Notes under the pieces: generated by a model
Database searches by the model: none
What the model was told of the DNA's origin: nothing
Seen by the model: only the letters and a program-made list of their open reading frames with translations
Position numbers and translations under genes: made by a program
In this document: positions 25,004 through 33,611 of the stretch, in pieces
Layout: the number at the start of each line of letters is the position of its first letter
How positions within the stretch are numbered: the first letter of the stretch is position 1
NCBI GenBank assembly: GCA_900114405.1
Contig: FOSY01000022.1
Span: forward strand, 1-34,071
DNA length: 34,071 nt
Source of the DNA: Lachnospiraceae bacterium KH1T2
GTDB lineage: Bacteria > Bacillota > Clostridia > Lachnospirales > Lachnospiraceae
Direction: 5' to 3'

Positions 25004-25939
25004 ATGAGAGAGAAATTTAAGAAGTATGTGGCTGCAGATGCATTGGCGGTGATCCTTGTAGTGATCATGGTATTTGCAGCAGAAGTAACAGGTGAAAGAG
25101 AGATCATCTTTCCGGAAATGGCTGCGTTGTCTGTGGGATACCTCGTTTCTGTGAAGCGCGGCTGGATGGTGAATGACAGACGGATGCTTGCATTGATAAC
25201 AGTCTGCGCGGTACTCGGTGTTTTGATAGTAAGGTACATAAATGTCGGAGATTACCTGGAAGTGCTTATTGCATTTGCGATGAGTCAGATGATATTTTTG
25301 TATTCCGGCACTACATTGGCACCATTCATATCTGCGATAGTGCTCCCTGTTGTTTTGCAGACTACGACATGGGTGTATCCGGTTTCGGCATTTATACTTA
25401 CAGGTATTTTGATACTTGGGCACAGGCTTTTACTGAAACTGGGCATTCGTGAAGAAGAGAAATTTATACCAGTGTCACTTAGCAGTGCAGCTGATAAAAA
25501 AGATGCTGCTTTACGAGTGCTGACTCTTGTGCTGATCGGTGCGGCAGCCTACGCTTCAGGAAATAAGTTTGTTATCGCGCCGCCGCTTCTGGTTGCATTT
25601 ACAGAGCTTTCCAGACCCGGAAATAAGGCAAAGGAAAAGCCGTTTAAGACAATAGCGCTTTTAACGCTCTGTGCACTTGAAGGAGCAATTCTAAGATATG
25701 CCCTTGTAATGAAGGCAGGTTTAGCGTTGTCGTTAGCGGCAGCAATTATAATGGCAGCCGCGCTTCTGATAATGCATGTATTTGATATGTATATGCCGCC
25801 TGCCGGAGCAGTTGCGATATTGAGTATTTTAATACCTGCGGAAGCTGTAGTTACATTTCCGCTTCAGGTAGCTATAGGGATTTCGATATTTACTTTAAGC
25901 GCTAAAACGATGTTCGGCAGAAAGGAAACAGGAAGATGA
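25004..25939 (+). CDS. Polytopic membrane protein, HPP-like
   Basis: This 311-residue protein has about eight to ten hydrophobic segments. Two halves look alike: the first contains IIFPEMAALSVGYLV, and the second contains FVIAPPLLVAFTELSRPG and MYMPPAGAVAILSILI. The MPPAGAVAIL segment resembles the PPAGA signature of HPP-family membrane proteins, so it may belong to or near that family, but I cannot be sure. The ribosome-binding site is weak (AAAGG). The stop overlaps the start of the FliB-like gene as ATGA, so the two are translationally coupled, and this is the strongest clue to its role. The function is unknown; transport of a small ion is one possibility. Confidence 0.7.
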   Translation: MREKFKKYVAADALAVILVVIMVFAAEVTGEREIIFPEMAALSVGYLVSVKRGWMVNDRRMLALITVCAVLGVLIVRYINVGDYLEVLIAFAMSQMIFLYSGTTLAPFISAIVLPVVLQTTTWVYPVSAFILTGILILGHRLLLKLGIREEEKFIPVSLSSAADKKDAALRVLTLVLIGAAAYASGNKFVIAPPLLVAFTELSRPGNKAKEKPFKTIALLTLCALEGAILRYALVMKAGLALSLAAAIIMAAALLIMHVFDMYMPPAGAVAILSILIPAEAVVTFPLQVAIGISIFTLSAKTMFGRKETGR

Positions 25940-26892
25940 TCGTAGAATATCCGGAATATTATTGCAGATTCAGCTGCATAGCAGATAAATGTCCTGATAC
26001 ATGCTGTCAGGGCTGGGAGATTGATATCGATGAGACCACATGGAATAAATACAAGGCTGTGGAAGGTGAGCTCGGCGAAAAGCTAAAAAAATACATGAAG
26101 GAAGAGAATGGCTGCCGTTTCTTTAAGATGAGAGAAGACGGTTATTGTGCTTTTTTGCGCGAGGATAATCTTTGCCAGCTGCAGAGACAGTTTGGTGAAG
26201 ATTACCTTGGGGTGATATGCTCGGAGCATCCGAGGTATTTTGTTGAATGCGGCAATTATGAGCAGCAGGATATAAGCCTTGCCTGCCCTGAAATGGCTAG
26301 GATCTTTTTCACGGAAAAAGGAAATATAGCATATTGCTTTGAGATGTATGAAGATGAATCCGATGAAGAAGATATTGATATTGAGCTCAGAGACAGAATC
26401 CTTGATGATAGAAACAGGATTATAGACATAATGGAAAATGAATCGGGGACATTTACTGAAAGGTTCAGAAAGGCAGGACTATTCAGAAAAATCGACGATA
26501 AGCTGCTGATGGAAATGTCAGAGCGCATGGAGCCTATAAACGAAGCTTGGACTAAGAGGCTTCAGCATATGAAGGAATGGCTCGGCAAAAATCCGGAGTG
26601 CGGACAATTCAGTGATAAGATTTCTGATGAATGGTATACGCGTCTTACCTGCTACCTTGTTTTCAGATATTGGATTGATTCATATTTTGAAAAAGACGAG
26701 GACGAAGAACTTGACCTTACTGCTGAGATAATGCTTGTGAATTATTGCTTAAGGCTGATAACTATTATGTACCTTGCAAATGATGAGAAAGTCTTTGAAT
26801 CAGAGCTTGAGAGGATGGTAGATACCGCATATATCTTTTCGCGTGAAGTAGAATTTGACGAGGACATCGTAAATATGCTCAAAGGTTTGTAA
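25936..26892 (+). CDS. fliB: Flagellin lysine-N-methylase (FliB-like)
   Basis: This is a 318-residue cysteine-rich protein. The N-terminus has C10, C14, C19, C23 and C24 in the ordered block CIADKCPDTCCQGWEID, followed by further cysteines in GCRFF, GYCAFL, NLCQLQ and VICSEHPRYF. This pattern is typical of FliB-type flagellin lysine methylases, for which an iron-sulfur cluster has been reported in the Salmonella enzyme. The rest is acidic and helical (about 130-318). The start overlaps the previous stop. No flagellar gene is in the window, so the flagellin target must be elsewhere, or this copy may act on another protein. The annotation rests on the cysteine pattern and overall similarity. 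Confidence 0.75.
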   Translation: MIVEYPEYYCRFSCIADKCPDTCCQGWEIDIDETTWNKYKAVEGELGEKLKKYMKEENGCRFFKMREDGYCAFLREDNLCQLQRQFGEDYLGVICSEHPRYFVECGNYEQQDISLACPEMARIFFTEKGNIAYCFEMYEDESDEEDIDIELRDRILDDRNRIIDIMENESGTFTERFRKAGLFRKIDDKLLMEMSERMEPINEAWTKRLQHMKEWLGKNPECGQFSDKISDEWYTRLTCYLVFRYWIDSYFEKDEDEELDLTAEIMLVNYCLRLITIMYLANDEKVFESELERMVDTAYIFSREVEFDEDIVNMLKGL

Positions 26893-26974
26893 ATACATAA
26901 TCACTTAAAAGTACTATTAATGGTACAAGAAAAACGACGAATTTAGAAAAAGACGTAGCATTTTAGAAAATTAG

Positions 26975-26983
26975 TGCTATAAT
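26975..26983 (+). promoter_or_regulatory. Extended -10 promoter of the thiamine operon
   Basis: TGC followed by TATAAT (26975-26983) is a good extended -10 about 18 bases before the TPP aptamer begins. The -35 position (26955-26960, GTAGCA) is weak. Confidence 0.55.
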
Positions 26984-27000
26984 GAGCTTAAAATATAAAT

Positions 27001-27092
27001 GAACAGGGGTGTCGGTCAGAACCGGCTGAGATAGGAACTGTGCGTTCCGGACCCTATAACCTGATTTGGATCATGCCAACGTAGGGAGCTTT
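27001..27092 (+). promoter_or_regulatory. TPP riboswitch (THI element)
   Basis: The conserved blocks appear in order: GGGGTG near the 5' end, GGCTGAGA (27024-27031), ACCCT (27051-27055), ACCTGAT (27059-27065) and GGATCATGCCAACGTAGGGA. This is the thiamin pyrophosphate aptamer. A variable stem with GGAAC/GTTCC lies between the second and third blocks. The aptamer is followed by a terminator (27114-27142), so thiamin pyrophosphate binding should stop transcription before the cytX and thiW genes. Confidence 0.95.
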
Positions 27093-27113
27093 ATCTATCA
27101 TTACGTAAATTCG

Positions 27114-27142
27114 GAACCATCCTTTTCAGGGTGGTTCTTTTA
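27114..27142 (+). terminator. Riboswitch-controlled terminator
   Basis: GAACCATCC (27114-27122) pairs with GGGTGGTTC (27129-27137) with one G-U pair and a six-base loop, then TTTTA. It lies 22 bases past the aptamer, as expected for a transcription-attenuation expression platform. Confidence 0.85.
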
Positions 27143-27221
27143 TGTTTAAACAAAAGCGTTCTGTTGGGGGCACCACCTCAGATCGCTATAAAAAATAGTA
27201 TGCATAGAGAAGGAGAGAAAA

Positions 27222-28448
27222 ATGAAAAATGCATCTACAAGCGCTGAAAAGAAAGTAAGTGCAGGCGCCGGAACATCAGTAAAGGATAATGCGGTGATAT
27301 GGTTTGGAGCAGGCGTATCGCTGGCGGAGATCCTTACAGGAACTTACTATGCCGATATGGGATTTGGCAAAGGACTGATCGCTGTTTTGCTGGGTCACGT
27401 TATCGGTGCTGTAATGATGGTTTTGGCGGGAATCATAGGCGGAGTAGAGAGAAAGAGCTCGATGGAGACTGTAAGAATGAGTTTCGGAAGACATGGGGCT
27501 TCCATCTTTGCGGCGATGAATGTCGTACAGCTTTTGGGCTGGACAGCGATCATGACCTATGACGGCGCACTTGCAGCAAATGGAATCTGGAGTGTAGGAA
27601 CAGCGATATGGTCACTTGTGATAGGCACACTTATCATTGTGTGGATATTGATAGGACTTGAGAATCTTGGAAAGATAAGCACTGTTTCGGTGGTACTTTT
27701 GTTTATCCTTTCAGTGATACTTGCAGTACAGATATTTGGAGGACATACAATCAGCGCAGTTAGAGAGACAGCTGAGGCGATGAGCTTTGGGGCAGCTGTG
27801 GAACTTGCTGTAGCTATGCCGTTGAGTTGGCTGCCTTTAATAAGCGACTATACAAGAGAAGCTGAGAGACCTGTACAAAGTACGGTGGCTTCGGTTGCGT
27901 CATATTCGATAGTGAGCATATTTATGTTCATCATAGGTATGGGAGCTGCGGGGCTCGCCGGGACAGGCGATATTTCAGTTATCATGGTCAAAGCCGGACT
28001 TGGGATCATAGGGCTTTTGATAATCGTTCTTTCAACGGTAACTACCACTTTCCTGGATGCGTTTTCAGCAGGGGTATCATGTGAGGCTATCCATGAGAAG
28101 ATCAGGGGGAAATGGGCAGCAGTTGCGGCAGCAGTCATCGGAACTGTCATGGCGATGGTATTTCCTATGGATAATATCACAGATTTCCTCTATTTCATCG
28201 GTTCGGTCTTTACACCGATGATCGCGGTTCAGGTGGCAGACTACTTTATATTGCATGCAGATCACGAAGATGAAAAGTGGAATATCAGAAATCTTGTCAT
28301 CTGGCTGATAGGATTTGCAATGTATCGCTATCTTATGACGTTAGATATACCTGTTGGAAATACGCTTCCCGATATGCTTCTGACTGTTTTGATAACAGCA
28401 GCGGCAGGCATACCTTCATTGCAGAAGAAACATGCGGAAACGGTATAA
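27222..28448 (+). CDS. cytX: Hydroxymethylpyrimidine transporter CytX (NCS1 family)
   Basis: This is a 408-residue membrane transporter with about 12 hydrophobic segments, of the cytosine permease/NCS1 family. The AVIWFGAGVSLAEILTGTYYADMGF block and the PLSWLPLISDYTREAERP block are typical of CytX. It takes up the pyrimidine precursor of thiamin (hydroxymethylpyrimidine or a related form). The ATG follows AAGGAG. Assignment to CytX rather than cytosine permease rests mainly on the TPP riboswitch upstream and on ThiW downstream. It is expressed when thiamin pyrophosphate is low. Confidence 0.9.
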   Translation: MKNASTSAEKKVSAGAGTSVKDNAVIWFGAGVSLAEILTGTYYADMGFGKGLIAVLLGHVIGAVMMVLAGIIGGVERKSSMETVRMSFGRHGASIFAAMNVVQLLGWTAIMTYDGALAANGIWSVGTAIWSLVIGTLIIVWILIGLENLGKISTVSVVLLFILSVILAVQIFGGHTISAVRETAEAMSFGAAVELAVAMPLSWLPLISDYTREAERPVQSTVASVASYSIVSIFMFIIGMGAAGLAGTGDISVIMVKAGLGIIGLLIIVLSTVTTTFLDAFSAGVSCEAIHEKIRGKWAAVAAAVIGTVMAMVFPMDNITDFLYFIGSVFTPMIAVQVADYFILHADHEDEKWNIRNLVIWLIGFAMYRYLMTLDIPVGNTLPDMLLTVLITAAAGIPSLQKKHAETV

Positions 28449-28489
28449 AAGGCGCTTACTGCTCCGAACGCCTTGAAACAGGAGTAATT

Positions 28490-29032
28490 ATGAAAACAGT
28501 AACAGCAGAGAATACAGTAAACTTAGGGCTTAATACACGTAAACTTGCGGTAGCGGCAGTTTTTGCAGCAGCGGCAGTAGTGGGTTCAACGATTTCCTTT
28601 CCGGTATTTGGATCTAAATGTGCGCCGGTGCAGCATTTGGTAAATGTTTTGTGTGCAGTTTTCTTAGGCCCTGGCTACGGTGTTGCAGCTGCTTTTATAG
28701 CAAGTGTTTTAAGAAATTTGCTGGGACTTGGTTCGCTGTTGGCATTTCCGGGTTCCATGTGTGGTGCTTTGCTTTCAGGTTTGATGTATAAATATTTCAA
28801 AAAACTTCCTGCTGCATACGCAGGAGAGATATTTGGAACCGGCGTGATCGGCGGGATGCTTTCATATCCTGTCGCAGCATTGCTTATGGGAAACGCACAG
28901 GCAGGGGTATTTACATTTGTGATTCCTTTCCTTATCAGTACCTGTGGGGGAACGCTTCTTGCGGCATTGATCACACTCAAACTTGAGCAGATAGGATTTA
29001 TCCGGAAAGCTAATGATTTAATGAAATCATAA
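28490..29032 (+). CDS. thiW: ThiW, thiazole-uptake S component of an ECF transporter
   Basis: This is a 180-residue membrane protein with about five or six hydrophobic segments. The blocks APVQHLVNVLCAVFLGPGYG and LRNLLGLGSLLAFPGSMCGALLSG are typical of ThiW, which binds hydroxyethylthiazole and works with a shared ECF energising module (EcfA/A'/T) encoded elsewhere. The start is the ATG after CAGGAG, 41 bases past the cytX stop. A longer in-frame reading overlapping cytX is not supported by a ribosome-binding site. It is in one operon with cytX under the TPP riboswitch, so together they salvage both halves of thiamin. Confidence 0.9.
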   Translation: MKTVTAENTVNLGLNTRKLAVAAVFAAAAVVGSTISFPVFGSKCAPVQHLVNVLCAVFLGPGYGVAAAFIASVLRNLLGLGSLLAFPGSMCGALLSGLMYKYFKKLPAAYAGEIFGTGVIGGMLSYPVAALLMGNAQAGVFTFVIPFLISTCGGTLLAALITLKLEQIGFIRKANDLMKS

Positions 29033-29047
29033 CGAAATGTATACTTC

Positions 29048-29076
29048 AAGAGTCGACATTTATGCCGGCTCTTTTG
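29048..29076 (+). terminator. Terminator after thiW
   Basis: AAGAGTCG (29048-29055) pairs with CGGCTCTT (29066-29073) over eight bases with one G-U pair and a ten-base loop, followed by TTGTGG. The U-tract is short, so termination may be partial. Confidence 0.65.
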
Positions 29077-29080
29077 TGGT

Positions 29081-29141
29081 ATAACGGCCGCAGAGCGCCC
29101 GTTATCTCGTAGCGTCGTCAAATCCACATAAATGTGGATTT
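29081..29141. repeat. Two further hairpins before the flavodiiron gene
   Basis: ATAACGG/CCGTTAT (29081-29087 and 29099-29105) and AAATCCACA/TGTGGATTT (29120-29128 and 29133-29141, TAAA loop) follow the thiW terminator. A rough direct repeat, CTTTTGTGGTATAACGG (29071-29087) and CTTTCGTGGTATTATGG (29150-29166), flanks the region with 13 of 17 bases equal. The second copy contains TATTAT, which could be the -10 of the flavodiiron gene. The structures may be leader hairpins, operators or a small repeat element. Confidence 0.4.
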
Positions 29142-29188
29142 TCCTCGTGCTTTCGTGGTATTATGGAGAAAAGAACGGAGGTATCCAT

Positions 29189-30391
29189 ATGCAGAATGCA
29201 AGAAAGATCAGTGATGACATATGGTGGCTCGGAGCTTCAGACAGGCGCATAGAACTGTTTGAAAACGTATATCCGGTGCCAAATGGTGTGTCATATAATA
29301 ATTATCTTATACTTGATGAAAAGACATGTCTTTTAGATGGTGTAGATGATACGGTCACAAATCGTTTTTTGGAAAACCTGGAGTTTGCGCTCAACGGAAG
29401 AAAGCTTGACTATATGGTTGTTCAGCATATGGAACCTGACCACTGCTCAGCCATACCGCAGTTGACTGCGAAGTATCCAAAACTGCAGATAGTCACATCT
29501 GCACAGGCATTAAAAATGATAAGCCAGTTTTACAGGCTTGACCTGACCGACAGAGCTATCATCGTAAAAGAAGGAGCGGCACTTAAGCTTGGAAAGCACG
29601 AGCTTTCATTTGTAGGAGCTCCGATGGTGCATTGGCCGGAAGTGCTCATGAGTTTTGATGCTTCGACAGGAACTCTTTTTTCTGCAGATGCCTTTGGCTC
29701 TTTTGGGGCGCTCGATGGAAATATCTTTGCGGATGAGGTTGACTGGGAGAAAGATTGGGCAGATGAAGCGCGTCGCTACTATGTAAATATAGTTGGAAAG
29801 TATGGAGTACAGGTGCAGGCGGCACTTAAAAAGGCAGCCGGGCTTGAGATAAAGATGATCTGTCCGCTTCATGCGCATATCTGGAGAAAAGACTTTGACA
29901 AGCTTTTAAGCAGATATTCAAAGTGGGCATCTTATGAGCCGGAAGTAAAGTCGGCTGCAATTTTCTATGGCTCAATTTATGGAAATACTGCGAATGCAGC
30001 AGATATTCTTGCGGCGAAACTTGCTGAGAAGGGTGTGAGAAACATCAAGGTATTCGACTCATCAAAGACAGATATTTCAGAAATGGTATCGAGAGCTTTT
30101 GAGTATTCGACATTGGTTTTTGCCTCTGCGACGTATAATGCTGAGATCTTCGACAGGATGCACTATTTATTGACAGATCTTAAAAATCATAATCTTGCAG
30201 GAAGAACGGTGGGACTTATCGAGAACGGTACGTGGGCGCCGATGGCAGCGGGATTGATGAAAAAGCAGCTTGAAAGTATGAAAGATATGAATGTAGTAGA
30301 GCCGATAGTAAAGATAAGATCAGGTGTTTCAGACGAAAACATGGAACAGCTTGAAGCACTTGCGGTAAAGCTTGCAGAATCACTGAGTTAA
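29189..30391 (+). CDS. FprA-family flavodiiron protein
   Basis: This is a 400-residue cytoplasmic flavodiiron enzyme that reduces oxygen or nitric oxide, protecting an anaerobe. The N-terminal metallo-beta-lactamase-like part carries the di-iron ligands H80, E82, D84 and H85 (HMEPDH), H148, D167 and H228 (PLHAHIW). The C-terminal flavodoxin domain (from about residue 255) has the FMN loop YGSIYGNT (260-267). The ATG at 29189 follows CGGAGGT. The longer in-frame reading from 29132 lacks a site. It has two core domains with no rubredoxin attached, so it needs separate electron carriers. It stands alone between thiW and the c-di-GMP gene and ends at two terminators. Confidence 0.93.
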   Translation: MQNARKISDDIWWLGASDRRIELFENVYPVPNGVSYNNYLILDEKTCLLDGVDDTVTNRFLENLEFALNGRKLDYMVVQHMEPDHCSAIPQLTAKYPKLQIVTSAQALKMISQFYRLDLTDRAIIVKEGAALKLGKHELSFVGAPMVHWPEVLMSFDASTGTLFSADAFGSFGALDGNIFADEVDWEKDWADEARRYYVNIVGKYGVQVQAALKKAAGLEIKMICPLHAHIWRKDFDKLLSRYSKWASYEPEVKSAAIFYGSIYGNTANAADILAAKLAEKGVRNIKVFDSSKTDISEMVSRAFEYSTLVFASATYNAEIFDRMHYLLTDLKNHNLAGRTVGLIENGTWAPMAAGLMKKQLESMKDMNVVEPIVKIRSGVSDENMEQLEALAVKLAESLS

Positions 30392-30393
30392 AA

Positions 30394-30415
30394 CGCTCCG
30401 AGAGGAGTGACTTTT
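30394..30415 (+). terminator. First terminator after the flavodiiron gene
   Basis: CGCTCC (30394-30399) pairs with GGAGTG (30404-30409) around a GAGA loop, with one G-U pair, then ACTTTTTC. Confidence 0.65.
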
Positions 30416-30416
30416 T

Positions 30417-30460
30417 CTGACGATGTAAATTCTTTGAGGAGAGTTTACATCGTCAGTTTT
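30417..30460. terminator. Second, bidirectional terminator between convergent genes
   Basis: CTGACGATGTAAA (30417-30429) and TTTACATCGTCAG (30444-30456) form a perfect 13-base stem with a 14-base loop, followed by TTTT on the plus strand and preceded by TTTTT. It ends the minus-strand c-di-GMP gene (stop near 30466) and backs up the flavodiiron terminator. Confidence 0.8.
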
Positions 30461-30465
30461 ATTAT

Positions 30466-33400
30466 TTAAATTTCTCTGATAAAGATATATAAGATCTTTC
30501 CCTGAGAATTCTGGATGCATCGGCCGGTAGCCCTGATGCACAGCAGCCTTTTCTGAACCGTCATGATGTCGTAGACGATCTCAAAGTCTCTGGAAATGTC
30601 ATTCGTTACTGTGGTGACAGTCTTATTTAAAACATAATCACGATTTTCCTCAGCAATCACATTTAGATACGAGTTGCGATAACGCTCCTTTAGTTCATCG
30701 ATGCTTGAGCAGCCGCATAAGTGTATGAAATCAACGTTTGCGGTTATCATTGTCAGGTTGTCGTCGGCTGCACATACTATCAGCGCTCCGGGGATTGCGT
30801 TAAAGATTTCATCCGAGCGGAAAGAAAGCTGTATTTTATGGCTCATGTCATTGTTCGCTGCATATTGAGCGAAGCAGTTCTTTCCACGGCGCTTTGCATT
30901 GTACATAGCGCTGTCTGCCATCCTGTAAAGGTCATGGTAGCCTGTGCCCTGGTCGGGGAACATCACATATCCGGCAGATACGGTGCAGCAAATTTCGTGC
31001 CCTTCAAAATTTATGCGTATCGGCTTGCTGAGCATGTCATTTATGAAAAATTCCACAAAGTCCCTGGAACGGCGCTTTATAATACCCATAAATTCATCGC
31101 CGCCAAGTCTGCAGGCAAAGCCGTACAGGCTGAATTTGCTCTTTAAGCGGCTTGCAAATGCCTTAAGCATCTCATCACCGCATTGATGTCCATATTGGTC
31201 ATTGACTTCCTTGAAATCATCAAGATCGAGCATGACAAGAGCGCACATTTCGTCGCTGTGCTTATGAAGATAGTTGCGGATCATCGGGACAGCTCTATAG
31301 CGGTTGTAGAGCCCTGTAAGCTGATCTGTCTCGGCAGCGTTTTTGGCTTCATCTATGCGTCGGCGGTATTTCTCCACGTCATAAGTCAGGAAATATGCAA
31401 GTATTTCTCCTGTGACGGCCGAACGTGTCAGCTGATAGGTGGAGTGCAGCCAATGCGGCTCTCCATAAATGTAGCTTTTATACTCTATAGTTCCGACGTT
31501 ATTTCCGGCATTAAATTCATGTATCAGGTTCTCACGACTGTAGAAATTCTGCGTCAGTTTCAGATTATCGAAAGTTACAGTACTGCTCAGCAGGTTATTT
31601 ATCAGCAGATCATAGTCATTGACCATCCGCTGATAATAGTGATCACTTAATATATTAGAACTTTCGAAGTTGTGATCTATAATCTGATTATGAGTAAGAT
31701 TAACCTCAAAATAAAAGGAAGAGGCCAGGAAGTCAGTATATGAGCTGTACCCAAGAATATTTGAGAGAGCACGTCCTGAAAGCCATAGAAAAGCAGGATT
31801 ATGCGGTATCCCTTTCATAGACTCATCCATGTCTTCGAGCAGCCTGAAACGGCTCATCTGCGAATAGTGCGAAAGATTCATACTTATCACAAGGTATGCA
31901 GAACGGTCTTTGTACGAATCGATAGGGCGTACCTGGAAATTACAATTTTGACCATTTTTCACATAGTCAAAAGATTCAAGCTTTCCGGAGGCCTTACTTG
32001 CAAGTATGGTGCTCATGAAAAGTGAAGGAAGTGATTCGGGAGTAAAGTTAATAAAACTCTCGGCTTCCGCGATGCTCTTTATGCCGATAGTATTCAGAAA
32101 TTTTTGATAATAATTATTTATGGCAAGATAGCTGATATGGTTGTCATAAAGCTCTATGATCGCCGTCGGAATGCCGTATACTGATTCATCATCCAGATCT
32201 TTTTTCAGTGGATTCTGGCTCAGGAGATTTATCTTTCCTATATTTCGGTAATACTTGCGAAGTCCCGGAACTTCCTGCCTGTAAGGCAAACGAGAGGTAT
32301 CGTTAAAAGAAACAGCAGGAGAGTAGAGGAACCCCTGCATCTGCTCACAGCCGAGATTCCTAAGGAAATCACGTGCTTCGATCGTCGCAACACCTTCTGC
32401 AAGAGTCTGTATCTCCAGCTTTTTCGACATATTTATGATGGATTTGAGAATAGTTGCAGATGCAGAGTTTTCCTTGAAGTCGCTGAGAAAATTCATGTCA
32501 AGTTTCAGGCAGTCAAAGGAGTATGTCTTTAGAGTATTAAGTGAAGAGTACCCGCTGCCGAAATCGTCCATCCATACCTGATATCCAAGTGACTGGAATT
32601 TATCTATGATATGCTTCATATTTTGGATATCGGAAGCGAGTATTGACTCCGTGATCTCGACATGGAAGAGATCCGGCTGAAGGTTAAAGCTTTTAACGAT
32701 AGCGTCAAATTCCTCAACAATGCTTTCAGAGCTGAAATCCTGCCTTGAAAGATTTATGGAAACAGCGGTGGGAATAAGCTTCTGCTGGCGAATGATGAGC
32801 TGATGACGGCATACCTGCTCAAGTATTTCCAAATCAAGCTTTTTGATCATATGGTACTTTTCAAGGATTGGGACAAAGTATGAAGGAGAGATGAGACCTG
32901 CCTCCGGGTCGAGCCAGCGTGCAAGAGCTTCGTAACCACAGATTTCTTCGGTAATAGAGCGGATTATAGGCTGGTACCAGACCTGTATATATTCACTGCG
33001 GATAGCATCTTCAAAGTGATCGATGATAAAGTGCTCACGCTGATAGACAAGGCTTAGATCATCGTTATAATATCCATATATGCAGTCATATTGATTGCGT
33101 ATAGAGTCACATGCCATTTTGGCCCTGTCGACGGCTGCATTTGGAGAGACAGAAGAGTCGTTAGGCAGGTATATTCCGGCGCAAAGTCGCATATGAGTGT
33201 CATTTTTAAGCGGATATATAACTTCGCAGACCTCGATTATCCTCTCTTCAAGTTTTTCACGGTCTGTAAAGGCACAGAAATGATCCATCCCCATATATGC
33301 GTTTATGCTGTCAGCAAAAGTCACTTCTATGGCTCTGGCAACTGTGCGAAGGCAGTTATCACCTGCCTCTATCCCATATTTTTCATTGTAATTTTTGAAA

Positions 33401-33543
33401 TTTTCGATATTAAAGTAAACGAATGCCTTTGACGTGAGTGTATCAGGATAGGATATGATTTTGTCGATTTCTACACGGAAATGAGAATAACTCATCAACC
33501 CTGTCAATTCGTCAAGATTCCCCTTCTTAGAATGCTTTTCCAT
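30466..33543 (-). CDS. Multi-domain c-di-GMP protein: degenerate GGDEF - EAL - middle region - GGDEF - PAS
   Basis: This is a 1025-residue protein without an obvious membrane segment. Residues about 10-155 resemble a GGDEF domain, but the signature is GMDHF (85-89), so it is probably inactive. The EAL domain (about 170-415) keeps E205-A-L, N264, E296, D326/D327, K347, E383 and Q403, so phosphodiesterase activity is expected. Residues about 440-725 have no clear family and may hold PAS-like folds. A second GGDEF domain (about 735-895) has an intact GGDEF at 814-818 and no RxxD inhibition site just before it. A PAS-like domain ends the protein. The ATG at 33543 follows GGAGG; upstream codons lack a site. 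It probably both makes and breaks c-di-GMP. Confidence 0.9.
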   Translation of the reverse strand: MEKHSKKGNLDELTGLMSYSHFRVEIDKIISYPDTLTSKAFVYFNIENFKNYNEKYGIEAGDNCLRTVARAIEVTFADSINAYMGMDHFCAFTDREKLEERIIEVCEVIYPLKNDTHMRLCAGIYLPNDSSVSPNAAVDRAKMACDSIRNQYDCIYGYYNDDLSLVYQREHFIIDHFEDAIRSEYIQVWYQPIIRSITEEICGYEALARWLDPEAGLISPSYFVPILEKYHMIKKLDLEILEQVCRHQLIIRQQKLIPTAVSINLSRQDFSSESIVEEFDAIVKSFNLQPDLFHVEITESILASDIQNMKHIIDKFQSLGYQVWMDDFGSGYSSLNTLKTYSFDCLKLDMNFLSDFKENSASATILKSIINMSKKLEIQTLAEGVATIEARDFLRNLGCEQMQGFLYSPAVSFNDTSRLPYRQEVPGLRKYYRNIGKINLLSQNPLKKDLDDESVYGIPTAIIELYDNHISYLAINNYYQKFLNTIGIKSIAEAESFINFTPESLPSLFMSTILASKASGKLESFDYVKNGQNCNFQVRPIDSYKDRSAYLVISMNLSHYSQMSRFRLLEDMDESMKGIPHNPAFLWLSGRALSNILGYSSYTDFLASSFYFEVNLTHNQIIDHNFESSNILSDHYYQRMVNDYDLLINNLLSSTVTFDNLKLTQNFYSRENLIHEFNAGNNVGTIEYKSYIYGEPHWLHSTYQLTRSAVTGEILAYFLTYDVEKYRRRIDEAKNAAETDQLTGLYNRYRAVPMIRNYLHKHSDEMCALVMLDLDDFKEVNDQYGHQCGDEMLKAFASRLKSKFSLYGFACRLGGDEFMGIIKRRSRDFVEFFINDMLSKPIRINFEGHEICCTVSAGYVMFPDQGTGYHDLYRMADSAMYNAKRRGKNCFAQYAANNDMSHKIQLSFRSDEIFNAIPGALIVCAADDNLTMITANVDFIHLCGCSSIDELKERYRNSYLNVIAEENRDYVLNKTVTTVTNDISRDFEIVYDIMTVQKRLLCIRATGRCIQNSQGKILYIFIREI

Positions 33544-33582
33544 GAATGACCTCCCCTTGTTGTCCCTTTGTCCAACATTATT

Positions 33583-33611
33583 ATTATAGCAAAAATGACA
33601 CAAATAGGACA
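33583..33611 (-). promoter_or_regulatory. Promoter of the c-di-GMP gene
   Basis: Read on the minus strand, TGC followed by TATAAT (33591-33583) is an extended -10. A weak -35, TGTCCT, lies 17 bases upstream (33611-33606). The distance to the ATG is about 40 bases, with GGGGAGG just before it. Confidence 0.55.

Noticed and set aside
28277..28489. Longer N-terminus for ThiW overlapping cytX
   Set aside because: The extra 71 residues are hydrophilic and Cys/Tyr-rich, unlike ThiW, and CAGGAG precedes the ATG at 28490.
30721..31650. Several plus-strand frames inside the c-di-GMP gene
   Set aside because: The opposite strand encodes intact GGDEF domain motifs, so these are shadows.
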